Source of the DNA: Botryococcus braunii | Taxonomy: Eukaryota; Chlorophyta; Trebouxiophyceae | Length of the DNA: 64,000 nt | Direction of reading: 5' to 3' | Assembly: GCA_002005505.1 (NCBI GenBank) | Contig: KV908354.1 | Coordinates: 741,049-805,048 of the forward strand | Shown here: one piece after another, positions 45,252 through 57,548 of the stretch | Numbering within the stretch: position 1 is the first letter of the stretch | Layout of the letters: each line of letters begins with the position of its first letter | The notes under the pieces: generated by a model | The model's database searches: none | Seen by the model: the letters and a program-made list of their open reading frames with translations, nothing else | Told to the model about the DNA's origin: nothing | Translations under genes and position numbers: made by a program

Positions 45252-46569
45252 GAAATGTGTCTTGCTTCCTTTGGGGATCAAAAACAACTTGCAGCATCGT
45301 GCATCGTGCTAGACATGTCTTGCATGCCCTTTTAGGACTATTTATGTCATGCAATTGCAAATGCATGGTGCGCCAAATTCCCAACGGGAGCACAATCTTT
45401 TCCTTCAAACGATCAAATGTATAGTTGATCTTATAATATATAGTTGTGTGTTTGTGGTGTACTGGAGTGTGTGTGACGATATAGTAGGTGCCTATTATAC
45501 TAAGTAGTCATTATGGATTTCGAACAGAATATGTCCTTTCCGGTTGCCCTGGAGACAGGGAAGAGTGCGCCCTCGAGTCGGGACTCGCTCGGCTCGAGAG
45601 GATTGTGTACTGCTTAACCAAAACTCTCAACTTTGTGCCCCTCCTAGTCACCCCTGCTCCTGCCCCTGCTCACGTGATGGTCTGCAGTGGGAGTAGAGGG
45701 ACATTTTGCTCTTACACGTTGTGGGCTCGCTTGAAGGCCAGTTTTTTTGTGCAGTTTCCTAGGCAGTTCCTAGACGTCCATTGGGGCGATATATGGGGAC
45801 CATCGGTGGTCCATTGGCAGATCCTGATCCTCACACTTACTCACCACCCACAATCGTTCATCTTTTCCGGTTATAATAAGCACCATCTGTTTAGCCGTTT
45901 TTTGAGGGTGCTTTTACTGATTGTCCTCCTTATTGGCACCTCTCCCATAGCCACTAGTTATTTTCAATTTTGCTGCGCAACGCGTGGACTTGCTATGCAT
46001 ACGCACTTACAGCCATATCACCATGCACTGTTTACATGACCCCAGCACACCAGAGCCCACTGTATGCATGTACACGGACCTTCTGGGGTATGGTGCTGGC
46101 CACATCTGCCAGCAGGGGTCTCACCTAAACTTTCAGCTACACATACGGGAACTAATTGTATGCACATTGGTGTGTCTGTGCTTTTCTCAAGGGCTTGGTT
46201 ATGCTGGGTGGAGGCCACGGCACTTCGTGTATGTATGGGGGCCATGGGGAGTATTGGTGGTGCTTACATAATCTCGTCTCGGCGTGTGCCAGGTCATGCA
46301 CACATTCACCTTCTAAGTCCATTCGTACGTTTTGGAACAATGATGACGTGTAATGTCTAAACTGTTCACGTCGTATATAGAACTCTCTCCTACATACTAG
46401 AACCCTCTAGAATTTTTGTACGTGTCAGTCTGTCCTGCATTTGAAGTACGTGGCAAATTGTTAGTACCCATCTGGATTCTTCCATAAGGCTCTAAGTTGT
46501 TTTAGACCTTTCGGTTTAGAAGGGTCCAGAATCTTCCAGAATCCCCGCGTAAGTTCAGGGAATAGTATT
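45252..46569. other. Intergenic host sequence downstream of the SGNH gene
   Basis: No supported gene. An open frame of 183 codons at 45488-46039 has no recognisable domain and the composition of non-coding DNA. The end near 46570 is the junction with copia LTR fragment J. Confidence 0.5.
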
Positions 46570-46821
46570 TGTAAAAGGTTATGGGCATTGGCGTATATTG
46601 GCGTAGTAGAAGAAGTTACTCACGCTGCAGTCCATACGACTGTCTGCTGAGTATTATGCACTAATTGTCGGACAAGATTAGCATCTGGAAATGCCCAGCA
46701 TCTTTCACAACCAGTTCTGTTACATCATTGTATTGTACTCAAGCACCGATCAACCAATTACTAGATAAGGCTCTAGGCGGCTACGTTCAAGTACATGCCT
46801 ATACTCCCTGCAGTCACTGCC
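46570..46821 (-). repeat. Fragment J: diverged copia LTR, 3' part, antisense
   Basis: In plus orientation it begins TGTAAAAGGTTATGGGC and runs as a diverged reverse complement of the E/F LTR end (CGACTGTCTGCTGAGT, CCAGCATCTTTCACAACCAG, CAAGCACCGATCAA, ACGTTCAAGTACATGCCTAT). The match stops at 46821, where the LTR of I begins, so I probably inserted into J; the rest of J would lie beyond the window. Confidence 0.85.
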
Positions 46822-47169
46822 TGTAGCGATCGGGAAGATAGGCTCGAGGATCGAGGCCTCGTATCGATCAGCGATCCGGAACAATCCGATAGAACCGAGG
46901 CTGTACATCGGTGGTCCGAACCGGGCGTGGGTCCCCAGGCAGGTCCTGATGGTCTCGAGGCTCTGGTGCCTCGGGGTTGACAATCCCGAGGCATAGCGGA
47001 GCTCTCGAGGGGATTTCCGGAGGGCTCGAGGCTGGAGGCCGAGCTATATAAAGGGAAATCCCTAGGCGAAGGGTCATTCCTTGCCGAACCTATAATAATA
47101 TCATTAAGAGAGTGACTTCGATTGCCTATTGATTACTTAATTGTTTAATTGACTTCCGCTGGTGTTACA
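46822..47169 (+). repeat. 5' LTR of element I (about 348 bp)
   Basis: Begins TGTAGCGATCGGGAAG and ends GGTGTTACA, then GCT and the PBS. The first 220 bp are GC-rich with many CTCGAGG/CCTCGAG phrases; a TATATAAAG TATA box lies near 47043-47052, and AT-rich sequence follows. No second copy is available to fix the boundaries. Confidence 0.75.
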
Positions 47170-47172
47170 GCT

Positions 47173-47184
47173 TGGTATCGGCGA
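47173..47184 (+). other. Primer-binding site of element I
   Basis: TGGTATCGGCGA three bases after the inferred LTR end. Confidence 0.85.
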
Positions 47185-47232
47185 GCTAGGTGCTCGTGCG
47201 ATTGTTGTTTAATCCTTTAATTGTAAGTCACA

Positions 47233-48262
47233 ATGGCTGATTACGATGATATGATGGTGGACGATGGGGGACTTGGAGCCGAAGCTGGGGGGCTTGGTGG
47301 GGCTCCGGAAGTTCCGCCAGGGAACCCCGTTGGGCATGACGTAAACGCCATGCTTGGGCAGGTGGTTGGCCTGATGGCCCAGGTTGTTCAATCAAGCAAC
47401 AGGACAAATGAGACCATGATGGCTCACATAGAGGCCGAAAGGGAGGCTCGGGAAGCCGACCGCCGCGAGCGTGAGGCTCGTGAAGGGCCTCGAGGTAAGA
47501 CATTTTCGCCAAATGTCGGGAAAATCAAGGAGTTTTTGGGATTCTCCAGTGATATGTCTCCAAGGGAGTGGTTAAGCCACGCCAAGACGAGATTTTCGTC
47601 TCCAACCTCGGGGGTTGAGGAAGACGATCAGGTAAGGCGGGCTGCAGCTAGCCTGGGTGGTCCGGCCTTAGTCCAATGGAATAATTCCATCAAGGGTGGA
47701 GATGTGCTTACATGGGAGAAGCTTGAAAATTTCCTGTTGACCCATTACGGACGAATGGAGGATCCTGAGGTCCTTTTGCAGGCAAGAAGGGCAATTCGAA
47801 AAGGAGCCCTTGGGGTCTTGGTGCAGCCTGACCTCCTGTCCGCGGTTGGGGCAGATGATGTAATTAAGTTTGATGATCCAAATGTTGCCAATTTGTTGAA
47901 GGAATTTCATGATGTTTTTCCTGATGAATTGCCTTCTCAATTGCCTCCTGATAGGGGAGTAACCCATGCGATTCCCATTCCAGATGGACAGGTTCCCCCT
48001 GTCAAGCCAATGTACAGGTTGTCTCCCGTGGAGCGGGAGGAAGTGACCAAAACATTGCAGGAGCTATTGGAAAAAGGGTTTATTGAACCCAGTTCTTCCA
48101 ATTTTGCGAGTCCAATTCTGTTTGTGAAAAAGAAAGATGGGACTCTGAGGATGGTAATTGATTACAGGGGTGTAAACAGATTGACTCTGAAGAATAAATT
48201 TCCACTTCCACGAATTGATGATTTGCTTGATCAATTGTCTGGTGCTAACGTGTTTTCTTCTT
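47233..48262 (+). pseudogene. Element I: Gag N-half fused by deletion to RT N-terminus
   Basis: The ATG lies about 50 bases after the PBS. Acidic N-terminus, a charged helix rich in Glu and Arg (about residues 75-95), and a capsid-type region ([29 protein letters not shown]) run to about residue 195. The sequence then jumps to the pre-RT linker ([14 protein letters not shown]) and RT ([24 protein letters not shown]). The zinc knuckle and protease are missing. The frame is open through the join, so the deletion is in frame. It ends near 48262, where about 11 bases of the FSS-DL-SGYHQ motif are lost. Confidence 0.85.
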
Positions 48263-49311
48263 TCGGGGTACCATCAGATCAGGATCACGGATGAAGATGT
48301 ACCGAAGACTGCATTTCGTACGCCACAAGGCCTTTTCCAGTTTAAGGTATTGCCTTTTGGGTTGACTAATGCCCCAGCTACCTTCCAGGCTGTCATGAAT
48401 AAAGTCCTCGCCCCTCTTCTTGGCAAGTGCGTGGTTGTCTATATGGACGACATTCTTGTCTTTAGTAAGAATCGAGAGGAACATGTCGAGCATTTGCGTG
48501 CAGTTTTGGCCCTTTTGAGGGAACACAAACTGTTTTGCAAGTTGAAGAAGTGCGCTTTCTTCATGCACGCGGTCGCTTTTCTGGGACACCTGGTCAGTGG
48601 GGCAGGCGTGCGGGCGGACCCCGCGAAGGTTAAGGCAGTTATGGATTGGCCTTCTCCACGAAATGTTCACGATCTTCGTTGCTTTCTGGGATTAACTAAC
48701 TATTTCAGGAAGTTCATCCAAGGTTACGCCTCTATGTCACGCTGTTTGACTAATCTATTCAAAAAGGGCGTCGCCTGGCGTTGGTCTGAGGAATGCGCAG
48801 CGAATTTCACGAGGTTGAAATCTGCGTTGGCATCCGCGTCTGTACTCCGCATCCCTGATTTAAATCGTCCCTTTGAGGTAATCTGCGACGCGTGTGGTTT
48901 CGCCCTGGGCGCAGTTCTTCTTCAAGAAGGTGCCCCCGTCGCTTTTGAGTCACGTGCTATGACTCCTGCAGAGCAGAATTACCCTGTTGGCGAGCAGGAA
49001 CTCCTCGCTGTTGTGCATGCACTCACTCTTTGGAGGTGTTACCTCGAAGGAGTGCATTTCCGTGTTATCACAGACCACAACCCCAATACTTTCTTGCCTA
49101 CCATGCACACCCTTTCTCGTCGTCAAGCTCGTTGGAGCGAGTTTCTTCAACGTTTTGACTTTGAGTGGCAATATCGACCGGGGCGTACTAATTGTGCTGA
49201 TCCTCTCTCTCGCCGGCCTGCGCTCCTCAGTAGTATCCGCACAGCTTTGCGCTCTGCGTCTAAGGGGGGAGGCAGCAGGAGGGGGCTCCATCTCAAGGTC
49301 CTGGCATCTTG
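48263..49311 (+). pseudogene. Element I: RT palm, thumb and RNase H
   Basis: Starts at [18 protein letters not shown] in the shifted frame. It includes the intact catalytic YMDDILVFS, the thumb, RNase H (VICDACGFALGAVLL, QELLAVVHAL, TDHNPNTF) and the connection NCADPLSRRP. The frame then breaks again near 49310. Confidence 0.88.
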
Positions 49312-50676
49312 CAAAGTTGGAGTTGGGGCACACCCGAGTTGATTGAGAAGCTACAAGTAGTCGAGCTTCCGGATGATGACAAAACTGAAGGGTTGTTTAA
49401 AGAAAATGGGCTGTGGTGGTTCAAAGGGAATGATGGCGTCCACCGCGCATATGTGCCACAAGGGCAAGGGATTCGGGAAGAAGTCATTGCGGCTTTCCAT
49501 GACCGAGAGATTGCCGGGCACTTCGGAGTGAGAAAAACCTTGAAGGCGGTGCAACGAGGATTTTATGGGCCAAAGATGGACCAAGATGTTCAACGGTATG
49601 TTTCCTCGTGTGACTCCTGCCAGAGGAATAAGCCTCTCGTAGGAAGGCCACAAGGTGTGCACACTCCCCTTCCCATCGCGGACACCCCTTGGGAGAGCGT
49701 TTCCATGGATTTTGTGACTGCTTTGCCTCGTTCGAAGAAGGGACATGATGCAGTACTTGTGGTGGTGGACCGTTTTACTAAGATGGTGAAGTTCATTCCC
49801 ACAACGATAACGGTGACGGCCGAGGGTACGGCGCGCTTGTTCTTTGATAATGTCTTTCGCACGATGGGCATGCCGAAAGAGATCATATCAGACCGTGACC
49901 CGCGTTTTACGGGTAAGTTCTTCAGGGCGCTCTGTAAACTAATGGGGACAAAGCAAAGTTTCTCGTCAGCTTTTCATCCTCAGAGTGATGGACAGACTGA
50001 GAGAACTAACCGGGTGTTGGAAGATGCATTGCGGCACTTTGTGGCTCCCGACGGGACTGATTGGGATGAGCATTTGTCATCCATTGAGTTTGCCGTGAAC
50101 AATGCTTATCAGGAATCCACACAAAACACACCCTTCTACCTCAATTATGGTAGGCATCCAAGAGTCCCCGGGCACCCAGAATTCCCTTCAAAGGTGCCTG
50201 AAGCGCAAGGATTTGAAGAACGTTATCAGCAGCTATGGAAAAGAGCCAAACAGTGCTTGCAAGCTGCGGTGGATAGGCAAAAGGCCTACGTGGATAAACA
50301 CAGAGTTCCCATGTCATTTGTCGAAGGTGAACAAGTGTTATTGGCTACTAAGAATGCTCAGCCAAAGAATGTGTTGGGAAAGAAGCTCTTGCCTAAATGG
50401 ATGGGTCCTTTCACGATTGTGGGGAAAGTGAATGAAGTGGCGTATCGCCTTGATCTTCCAGAGACCCTCAAATGGCATAATGTTTTCCACGTCTCTTTAC
50501 TCAGAAAATACATTGATGGGGGTCGTGTGCAACCTCCCCCCCTGCCGGAGATGGCGGGCGAACCTGAGTACCATGTTGAGAAGGTGTTGGCACACCGACT
50601 CGTGGGACGAAACATGGAGTTCCTGATCAAATGGAAGGGATATGCACAGGAACATAACAGCTGGGAACCAGCTGTG
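49312..50676 (+). pseudogene. Element I: integrase and truncated chromodomain
   Basis: Integrase zinc region (H at GHFGVRKT, then SSCDSCQRNK), core acidic residues in SMDFVTALP, SDRDPRF and QSDGQTERTNR, and the GPFTIV C-terminal fold. It then enters a chromodomain (YHVEKVLAHR, FLIKWKGYAQEHNSWEP), which stops at the D LTR. The chromodomain would have bound modified histone tails to guide integration. Confidence 0.9.
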
Positions 50677-51109
50677 TGTAGTGAGGTGCCGCGTCAGCGC
50701 GACGCGTCTCACGTAGGATGTGCGCGTAGTTCATGTTTCTTCGTGCCCTTTGGGATACGAGTAGATCTCGTTGTCCTTGTGTGTAGGAAAATGACTGTAA
50801 TATCCTAGTGGGTCTCCTCTCGTCATCCATATCGTTATGCTCGCGAGAGCATCTCGTAGAGGGACGACGTAGCCGGATCCGCGCATAGGTGGACTAGGAA
50901 CTCGGGTGGTTATCATTGTCTTTGGGTTTGCTGCTACGAGTGAGACATCTAGCATTCTCTACATTGTTCATTATATATTGTTCTTTGGAGGCTCGGACGA
51001 CCTGCGTGAGGAGGGCTGCGAACTTGTAACGGATTGGAACTTCGATTTCTACCTTCGGTGTCACCCTTGCCTGATACCCTTGCTTAGCTTGTTATAAATC
51101 TTAGTTACA
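50677..51109 (+). repeat. 5' LTR of element D (boundaries approximate)
   Basis: The break from I coding sequence is at about 50673-50677 (three overlapping TG starts in TGTGTGTAGTGAGG). TGTA...TACA termini favour 50677 and 51109 (TTAGTTACA). That leaves an unusually long 18-base gap before the PBS, so the true end may be nearer 51127. Without the second LTR this is unresolved. Confidence 0.65.
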
Positions 51110-51127
51110 CGTCTCACTTCGTTAAAT

Positions 51128-51139
51128 TGGTATCGGCGA
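51128..51139 (+). other. Primer-binding site of element D
   Basis: TGGTATCGGCGA, as in A, B, C, G and I. Confidence 0.85.
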
Positions 51140-51190
51140 GGCGGTTAGAGCCTCGAACCGAAGGGAGACGTAGGGAAGGTTGTAATTGCA

Positions 51191-52414
51191 TTGTTCCATT
51201 GCAACATGATGGCGGTTAAACGGAAAGGAAACAAGTGCTCCGGTCTCCCCCTTAAAGAGAAAGAAATTTTGGAAGGTTTGGAAAAGGAAGGTATTGAAGT
51301 CGATGATCTTTTGGAAGAGTCCGAAACGGAATTGCATCTGGCCCCATCGCCCAAACCGACCACACCCAAAACGAAACCCAAACCCACTCCTTTGAAGACA
51401 CCCTTGAAGAAAAATAAGACTAAATCCCTAATTCTACGGTTATTGAAGCGGATTGAGGCCTTGGAGGGAGAACGAGCATCCAAGCGGACGTCATCCACCA
51501 CTAACGTCGTGCGTGTGCCTACACCAGCCATGTTTACAGGAAAAAGAGGAAGCTTCCAATTCTTTGCTAGTAAGGTGGAATCATATGTGAACATTTCAAA
51601 TGTGTCAAGGGACAAGTGGGTGGCAGTCGCGCTGCAATGTATGGAGGAGCGACCTACAAAGGTTTGGGGGACATACCTCAAAAGGAAGGAAAGGGAAGGA
51701 GGTCAAACAGAGCCAACATGGGAAGACTTTAAAAATTTTATGGGAAATCGATACGACTCTACAGATTTGGTTATGGCTGCCCGGCAAAAATTAGACCATG
51801 TTTATCAAGGGCAAGAAAGCGTTGAAAGATACATAGAAAGGTTTATTTCCTTGTTGAGTGATGTAGAAACCGAATATGACATCTGCGAAAATGATAAAAT
51901 ATATATGTTCCTCAAAGGCCTGAATGCTCCTATTAGAGTTGCTTGCACAGTTAACCCTCAAACTGGTGTCAGGTTCACAAGCCTCGACTCATTGTGCACT
52001 TATGTGGTGCAATATGAAAGCAACTTAAAATCAGGGGGGATGCTGAGGGGACAGGAAGGAAGGAAGGTTCTCAACGTTGTGAAGAGGACTCCAACAAGCA
52101 CGCCGGCATACTTTCCGGGATTCACCCAGGGGCCTGTGCTTGGAGCCGTCGGACACAACGTTGGTGGGAAGTTAGATTCTCGGACAAGCGTCCCCTCCGA
52201 GCGCCAGTGTTATTTCTGCAAAAACTTTGGTCACGAGCAATGGCAATGTCAGGCCAAGCGGGACTACTTGCAAAGGAAGAGCAGGCGCGACAGTCAATTG
52301 CCCCCACCTCCTCCTTTCCCCTCTAATCAAGCTCGAGGTGGGCAGTGGAAGGGCCGTGGTGGCCGGGGAGCACATTGGAAGGGAAAAGGGCCGGGGCATA
52401 ATCCTCAAAAGTAA
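51191..52414 (+). CDS. gag: Gag polyprotein of element D
   Basis: Intact, 407 residues from an in-frame start about 50 bases after the PBS (an ATG at 51206 is in frame too). It has a Lys/Pro-rich N-terminal third, a capsid domain with phrases shared with B/C Gag ([44 protein letters not shown]), a zinc knuckle [14 protein letters not shown] near 339-352, and a basic Gly-rich tail. The pol ATG follows 12 bases downstream of the stop codon in another frame. Confidence 0.9.
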   Translation: MFHCNMMAVKRKGNKCSGLPLKEKEILEGLEKEGIEVDDLLEESETELHLAPSPKPTTPKTKPKPTPLKTPLKKNKTKSLILRLLKRIEALEGERASKRTSSTTNVVRVPTPAMFTGKRGSFQFFASKVESYVNISNVSRDKWVAVALQCMEERPTKVWGTYLKRKEREGGQTEPTWEDFKNFMGNRYDSTDLVMAARQKLDHVYQGQESVERYIERFISLLSDVETEYDICENDKIYMFLKGLNAPIRVACTVNPQTGVRFTSLDSLCTYVVQYESNLKSGGMLRGQEGRKVLNVVKRTPTSTPAYFPGFTQGPVLGAVGHNVGGKLDSRTSVPSERQCYFCKNFGHEQWQCQAKRDYLQRKSRRDSQLPPPPPFPSNQARGGQWKGRGGRGAHWKGKGPGHNPQK

Positions 52415-52425
52415 ATTCTGAAGCC

Positions 52426-55400
52426 ATGGATGCCACTTGCTTGCATGTTTTGCACTCTCTTGTGGCCTTCAATTTGGGAAAGGAAGGGGTGAACCTTGTG
52501 GTGCCAAATGTTAGGAAGGCTGAATCTGAGATTTCCAAGTTTTTATGGGAACAAAGGTGCAACCCGTCCCTCACTTGTTGTTTCATTGTGGGAAGGAAAA
52601 CTTGGAAAAGTAAGAGTCTCTATGCTCACCGTATGCAAGGAAGGATTGTGGAAGTGTGTTCAGGAAGGAAGGGACAGGCGGTGGACATGAATGGTCAAAC
52701 TAGTGTATACCCATTCTCTTTTGTATGTTGTGTGGTTCCCCCAAGACCCACACTCACCATGGGAAGTGTTACTACTGACTCTCCGCTAGCTATGACCTTT
52801 CCGGCGAATGTTAAGGGGAAAATCCTTTCAGTGTTGTTTGATAGTGGGGCATCTCATTCGTTTATTAAAAGTGATACTTTGCAAGGGCTAGGGGTGCGAT
52901 ACAAACCCGCATGCATATCCGTGACTCTTGCTGATGGAAGTGTGTCCGATACGAAAGGAACGGTAGATGTGTCGTTTACACTCAAGCCTGGTATAACTTC
53001 CCGTCACAACTTCATTGTAAGCCCTGCCATGATTGATGGGGTAGACATGATTTTGGGGCAGGACTGGATGGAAGAAAGAGGAGTCTCAATTGATTTTTGT
53101 GTAAAGGCTGCTCAATTTAGACATAATGGGAAGTGGGTCACCCTAAAACACGCAAATTCATCGTTGCCAGTGGGGCCAAAACTTGTTTGGGGTTTACAAG
53201 CACAAGAGAGGAAGGAAGGAAGGAAGGATAGGAATGGAAAAGGATGGAAGGGACAAGATGTTTGGAAGGTTTGTTTGTATACTGTGCTTGTGAATGAGCA
53301 GGCTGAACTGGTGGACATCACCGGGGAGGACGCCTCAAGTGAGGCCGACTTGGCGGACACCGACAAATCTATGGACGACACCCCCGTCGTCACAAAACCC
53401 CCCAGTAGTACCGGTATGACTTTCACTCATCAAATAAATGACATGTTGGAAGGCAAGCCACAGGCCCTGAAAGACTTGTTACTTGCAAATGAGGACTTGT
53501 TTGCAAAACAACTCCCGGGGTTACCCCCGGAGCGGGAAGTGTTTCACACAATAAATTTGGAAGAAGGACATCGGCCCCCCAATAGGCCCGCGTACCGTCT
53601 TGCTCCAAGTGAGCTTGCGGAATGCGAAAAAACGGTTGATGCGTTGTTAAAATTGGGATTGATCAGGCCAAGTTGCTCACCATTTGCATCACATGTTTTG
53701 TTTGTTAGAAAGAAGGATGGAAGTTTGCGTATGGTAATAGACTACCGTCCCCTGAATAAAATTACCATCTCGGATAGGTACCCTCTCCCCAGAATTGACG
53801 ATCTGTTGGATAGGCTTAAGGGAGCCAAGGTGTTTTCGAGCTTGGACTTGTTGTCTGGGTACCATCAAGTGCGACTCGCAAGGAGGATGTGCCTGAAACT
53901 GCCTTCAGGACCCCTTTTGGCTTGTACGAATTTCTTGTACTTCCCTTTGGTTTGACCAACGCGCCCGCGACATTTCAACGGCTTATGAATGAGGTTTTTC
54001 ACGACTTTATAAGGGAAGGCTTTGTGGTTGTATACTTGGATGATGTGCTCATTTATAGCAAAACGGAAGAGGAACACCTTCTGCAGTTGGACAGAGTTTT
54101 CACCCGTCTACGCGAACACCAACTCCTGGCAAGACTTGTCAAATGCTCTTTCTTTGAGAAACAATTGAAATACTTGGGACACATCATTGGGGAAAATGGG
54201 TTGGAAGTGGATATGGATAAAGTCAAGGTGGTGCAGGAGTGGCCTACGCCCACAAACGTAACGGAAGTTAGGAGGTTTCTTGGGTTGTCTAATTACTTTC
54301 GAAAGTTTATTCAGAACTACAGTATCCTGGCAACCCCATTGACAGCTCTCTCTGGGGCAAAAGCACCTTGGAAGTGGGGACAGGAACAACAGGAAGCATT
54401 TGACAACATAAAGGAAGCTTTGGTAAGTGCCCCTATCTTAACACTCCCGGACGTACGTCGGCCATTTAAGGTAGTGTGCGATGCATGCGATTACGGCGTG
54501 GGAGCTGTGCTATTTCAAGATGGAAAGGTTTGTGCGTATTTCAGTAAAAAGTTGGGAGCAAGCGAGAGGAACTACAGTGCCACGGAACGGGAGTTATTGG
54601 CTGTAGTGTATGCTCTCACGGAATGGAGATGTTATTTGTTAGGTAAGCCAGTAACGGTGGTGACGGATCACAAGTGCAACACCTTCTTGGGTCAACAGGT
54701 GGGGCTTAGTCCTCGGAGGGCTCGGTGGGCCGAGCGCCTGCAGGAGTTTGAGATTGAATGGGTATGGGAACCGGGCAAGACCAACATTGCGGATCCGCTC
54801 TCCAGGTGTCACTTCACTCAACACCCTGGACCTGGGGGGAGGGACAATGGGGCTGCTGTGGCCGGGGCTGCCCTCCGGCGCAAGCGTCGGCGCACCAGTC
54901 CGGACTCCCTCACCCCCTCCAGCCGGGATGTCGAGGGTACCCTCACAGCTCGGGTCCGCAAGGTCCCCAAGGTCACGCTCCCGGGGCCCGCTCACGAGAC
55001 CCCAAGCTCCCTCGGCACGATGGAGCAAATCGGGTTGGCCAGCCCGAGTGAGCTTACCCGCGAGACCGATGGGTACGAATCCCTACTTGGCAAACTTGAG
55101 AAGGCTTACACATACGATCCGTGGTTGGCAGCGCGTGCGAATAGAAGGAAGGTTAGTCTAAAGGGAGGCTTTTGGGAGAGGAATGGACGGAAATATGTTC
55201 CTGCATTGTTTGAGGAAAGGAAAGATGGGGAACTTGTCGTGGAGAACCTACGACGTGAAATTTTGGAAGCTTTACATGATCCACCTCATGTTGGTCACCC
55301 TGGAGTAACTCGCATGTACGAGCTTGTAACAAGGGAATGGTATTGGCCGGGAATGTATGAGGATGTCAAAGCCTATGTTGCTCATTGTGACTCTTGTCAA

Positions 55401-55746
55401 CGAGTCAAGGCTCGGAATACTTTGCCTGCTGGTCTTCTTCACCCCTTACAAATACCAGCAAGGAAGTGGCAAAGTGTGTCTATGGACTTTATTACTAACC
55501 TCCCACAGACCCCAAGTGGAAATGATGCTATTTGATTTGTCGTGGATAGGCTTAACAAGTGTGCTCATTTTGCTGCTACAACAATGAAAGCTGATGCTTA
55601 TACTCTAGCACAATTGTTAAGGACATGGGTGTGGATGTATCGTGGATCCCGGGTGTGGTGGCATTGTGGATCACAAGCCACTCACTGGCGAACGCGGCCG
55701 CACTCTGTACGATCCGAACGAGCCAAATGAGGATAGCTGGAAATAA
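52426..55746 (+). pseudogene. pol: Element D pol (protease, RT, RNase H, partial integrase, chromodomain remnant)
   Basis: Pol opens with [10 protein letters not shown] and runs through the protease ([11 protein letters not shown], near residue 139), an acidic linker and RT to [14 protein letters not shown] 1-base loss at about 53880 (an A in the CGCAAGGAG stretch) shifts the frame. In the new frame YLDDVLIYS, RNase H (VVCDACDYGVGAVLF) and the integrase zinc region (AHCDSCQRVK) follow. TGA at 55533-55535 replaces the Trp codon seen in C (AIW-VVD). About 40 codons later, near 55648, the integrase core is deleted and the sequence joins a weak chromodomain-like remnant (GGIVDHKPLTGERG to NEDSWK, TAA at 55744). 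Confidence 0.88.
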
Positions 55747-56074
55747 TTTGCACAGGTCACGCGTTGTTGCCACAAGAAAGTGGAAGAGTACAGAGAGAGT
55801 CACGGGCTCCCGCCATTGCCTCCCAAGGGCACGACTCCTAGGGTCCACCCTTAGGGTCCCGTCGACCGGTTGGCCCTCCTTGGAGGGGTCTCTCTGTATG
55901 GCCATATGGACTTTGGATAGGCTAGGGTAAGGCTGCCTTACCCGGTAGGGTTGACCATGGGTCCCTTACCTGGATAGATTTTTGTGCACATTAGGTGTAT
56001 GGCCTTTTCACTTCACTACCACACCTGATCAATATGGTGCAATACTGGCGTAATACTGGACTATATGTGGAAAT
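55747..56074 (+). other. 3' region of element D before insertion C
   Basis: Non-coding continuation after the chromodomain remnant; another frame briefly resembles a Gag-Pol tail (EEYRESHGLPPLPP). It ends with GAAAT, the left target-site duplication of C. Confidence 0.6.
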
Positions 56075-56550
56075 TGTCGTAGAATGCACAAGTTAAGGGG
56101 AATTTCCAAGTTGTGAGAGAGAGAGAGACAAGGCCGGATGGCCGACAAGTTGGACGCTCTTTCCAATTACAAGTAACCCCCACCTCACGGAGCTTCCACT
56201 CCCTACTTGTGGTCTACTAAGCTTCCAAATTACCTGAGTGCGTGTCTTCCCGTGGCTTACGTCTCTATCCGTTCCTTCCCGTGGTTCGTGATCGTGTGTT
56301 CACGTTCCTCCAATGGTAGCGCACTAGTCCACCAAACCTCTACAATAGTATCTAGAAAATATCCTAGAATCCTACTATGAGAGTAACGTCCATAACTATC
56401 CAATGGAATTCGACGGCTAGGAAGCCAAGGCTAGACGCTAGGCACGTGCGTACTCGCGTTGCTCGTACGACATGTGCGCCACATGTGCGCCTAGGCTAGG
56501 GGGTAAGGGAAATGTCCAGAAATGCCGGGAAATCCCTACATTCCATCACA
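56075..56550 (-). repeat. 3' LTR of element C (476 bp)
   Basis: In plus coordinates TGTCGTAGAATGC to ATTCCATCACA; on the minus strand TGTGATGGAATG to CTACGACA. Identical by eye to the other LTR. Confidence 0.97.
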
Positions 56551-56563
56551 TCATCCCCCCCTT
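56551..56563 (-). other. Polypurine tract of element C
   Basis: On the minus strand AAGGGGGGGATGA next to the TGTGATGG start of the 3' LTR. Confidence 0.8.
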
Positions 56564-57548
56564 AATTCCTGCATGTCCTCATGCAGCCACATACACACAT
56601 ACAGTAGACCACAATTATAAGGGAATGGTCGTCACCGAACGGCCCATCCACCAGCGCCGTTAGACCCTTGCCGAATGGGTTACATTAGGGTCCCCGCCTC
56701 CAAGTTATTCCCCTATCATCCCAAGCAATTGACTAAAGCGTCCATTTTTTTTTTTTTTTTTTTGTTTTTTTTTTTAATTTATTTATTAGGTGTGCTTTAT
56801 TTTAGTCCTAAGTACAATACTGTACGATACGATACGACACGGTACTATAATTACGATAAATTACGATAAATTACGGCGAACTACGACGAACGTTCGCCTT
56901 ATTCCTTTCGAACTATCCAAGTCCGCCTTTATTGACACATCCCTATTTATTATTTATTAAAGCAATACAATGCTTGTGACACAACCGATAAACAATCCGA
57001 ACAAGATAAATATGACACAGGTGTAGCTCAGTCCACAATGCTTCCCTAAAGTGGCTATCCATACAACACAGTTTCTTTATGATACATTGTCCATACTGTA
57101 CACATACTGTACACATAAGGTACACATATAGTACATAGAAAGAAATCCATCCCAAGATGCCAAGTAGTCCATATCCAAGGGTTCCAAGTAGCCCATAGCC
57201 AAGGGTTCCAAGTAGTCCATAGCCAAGGGTTCCAAGTAGCCCATAGCCAAGGGTTCCAAGTCACTTCTGTACTTCAAGCCCACGTCCCAAGTGCTAGTTA
57301 AGCAGACTGCGGTTGCGCGCCATGTGTACTTCAATTCCTATCCCTGAATGCAGAACCCCGAGTTCAATGCATCGAAGCGGTATGAGGCCTCATGCCACAC
57401 ATACCGAGGTAGGCAACCTACCCCGTCCCTTGTCCCAAAGTACACAAGATATACAGTCCCTACCATAGGTCCCGTCCCATGTATTCCCAGACACCAGGTG
57501 GGAACTCCACAAGTGGAATGAGGGGGACAACCGTCCGGAGGGGCCCGT
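56564..57548 (-). other. 3' untranslated region of element C
   Basis: About 1 kb between the pol stop and the polypurine tract, with no gene. It has a T-rich run (56744-56775 on the plus strand), a GATACGATACGACACGG phrase and the 24-bp repeat listed separately. Confidence 0.65.
57160..57263. repeat. 24-bp tandem repeat in the 3' UTR of element C, about four copies
   Basis: CCATAGCCAAGGGTTCCAAG plus TAG(C/T) repeats head to tail (CCATATCC in the first copy). Confidence 0.9.

Larger units (their letters stand above)
46822..50676 (+). mobile_element. Element I: decayed Ty3/gypsy chromovirus, 3' part displaced by D
   Basis: 5' LTR, PBS and a gag-pol region with a large internal deletion and frame breaks. 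It is cut in the chromodomain at about 50676 by the D LTR. The 3' LTR is not in the window. The family differs from B/C, D and G. Confidence 0.88.

Noticed and set aside
45488..46039. A 183-codon open frame downstream of the SGNH gene
   Set aside because: No recognisable domain, low-complexity hydrophobic end, no splice partner or composition signal. Left unassigned.
56743..56775. Poly-T run as evidence of a SINE or processed pseudogene
   Set aside because: Lies inside the 3' UTR of element C with no A/B boxes or target-site duplication of its own.
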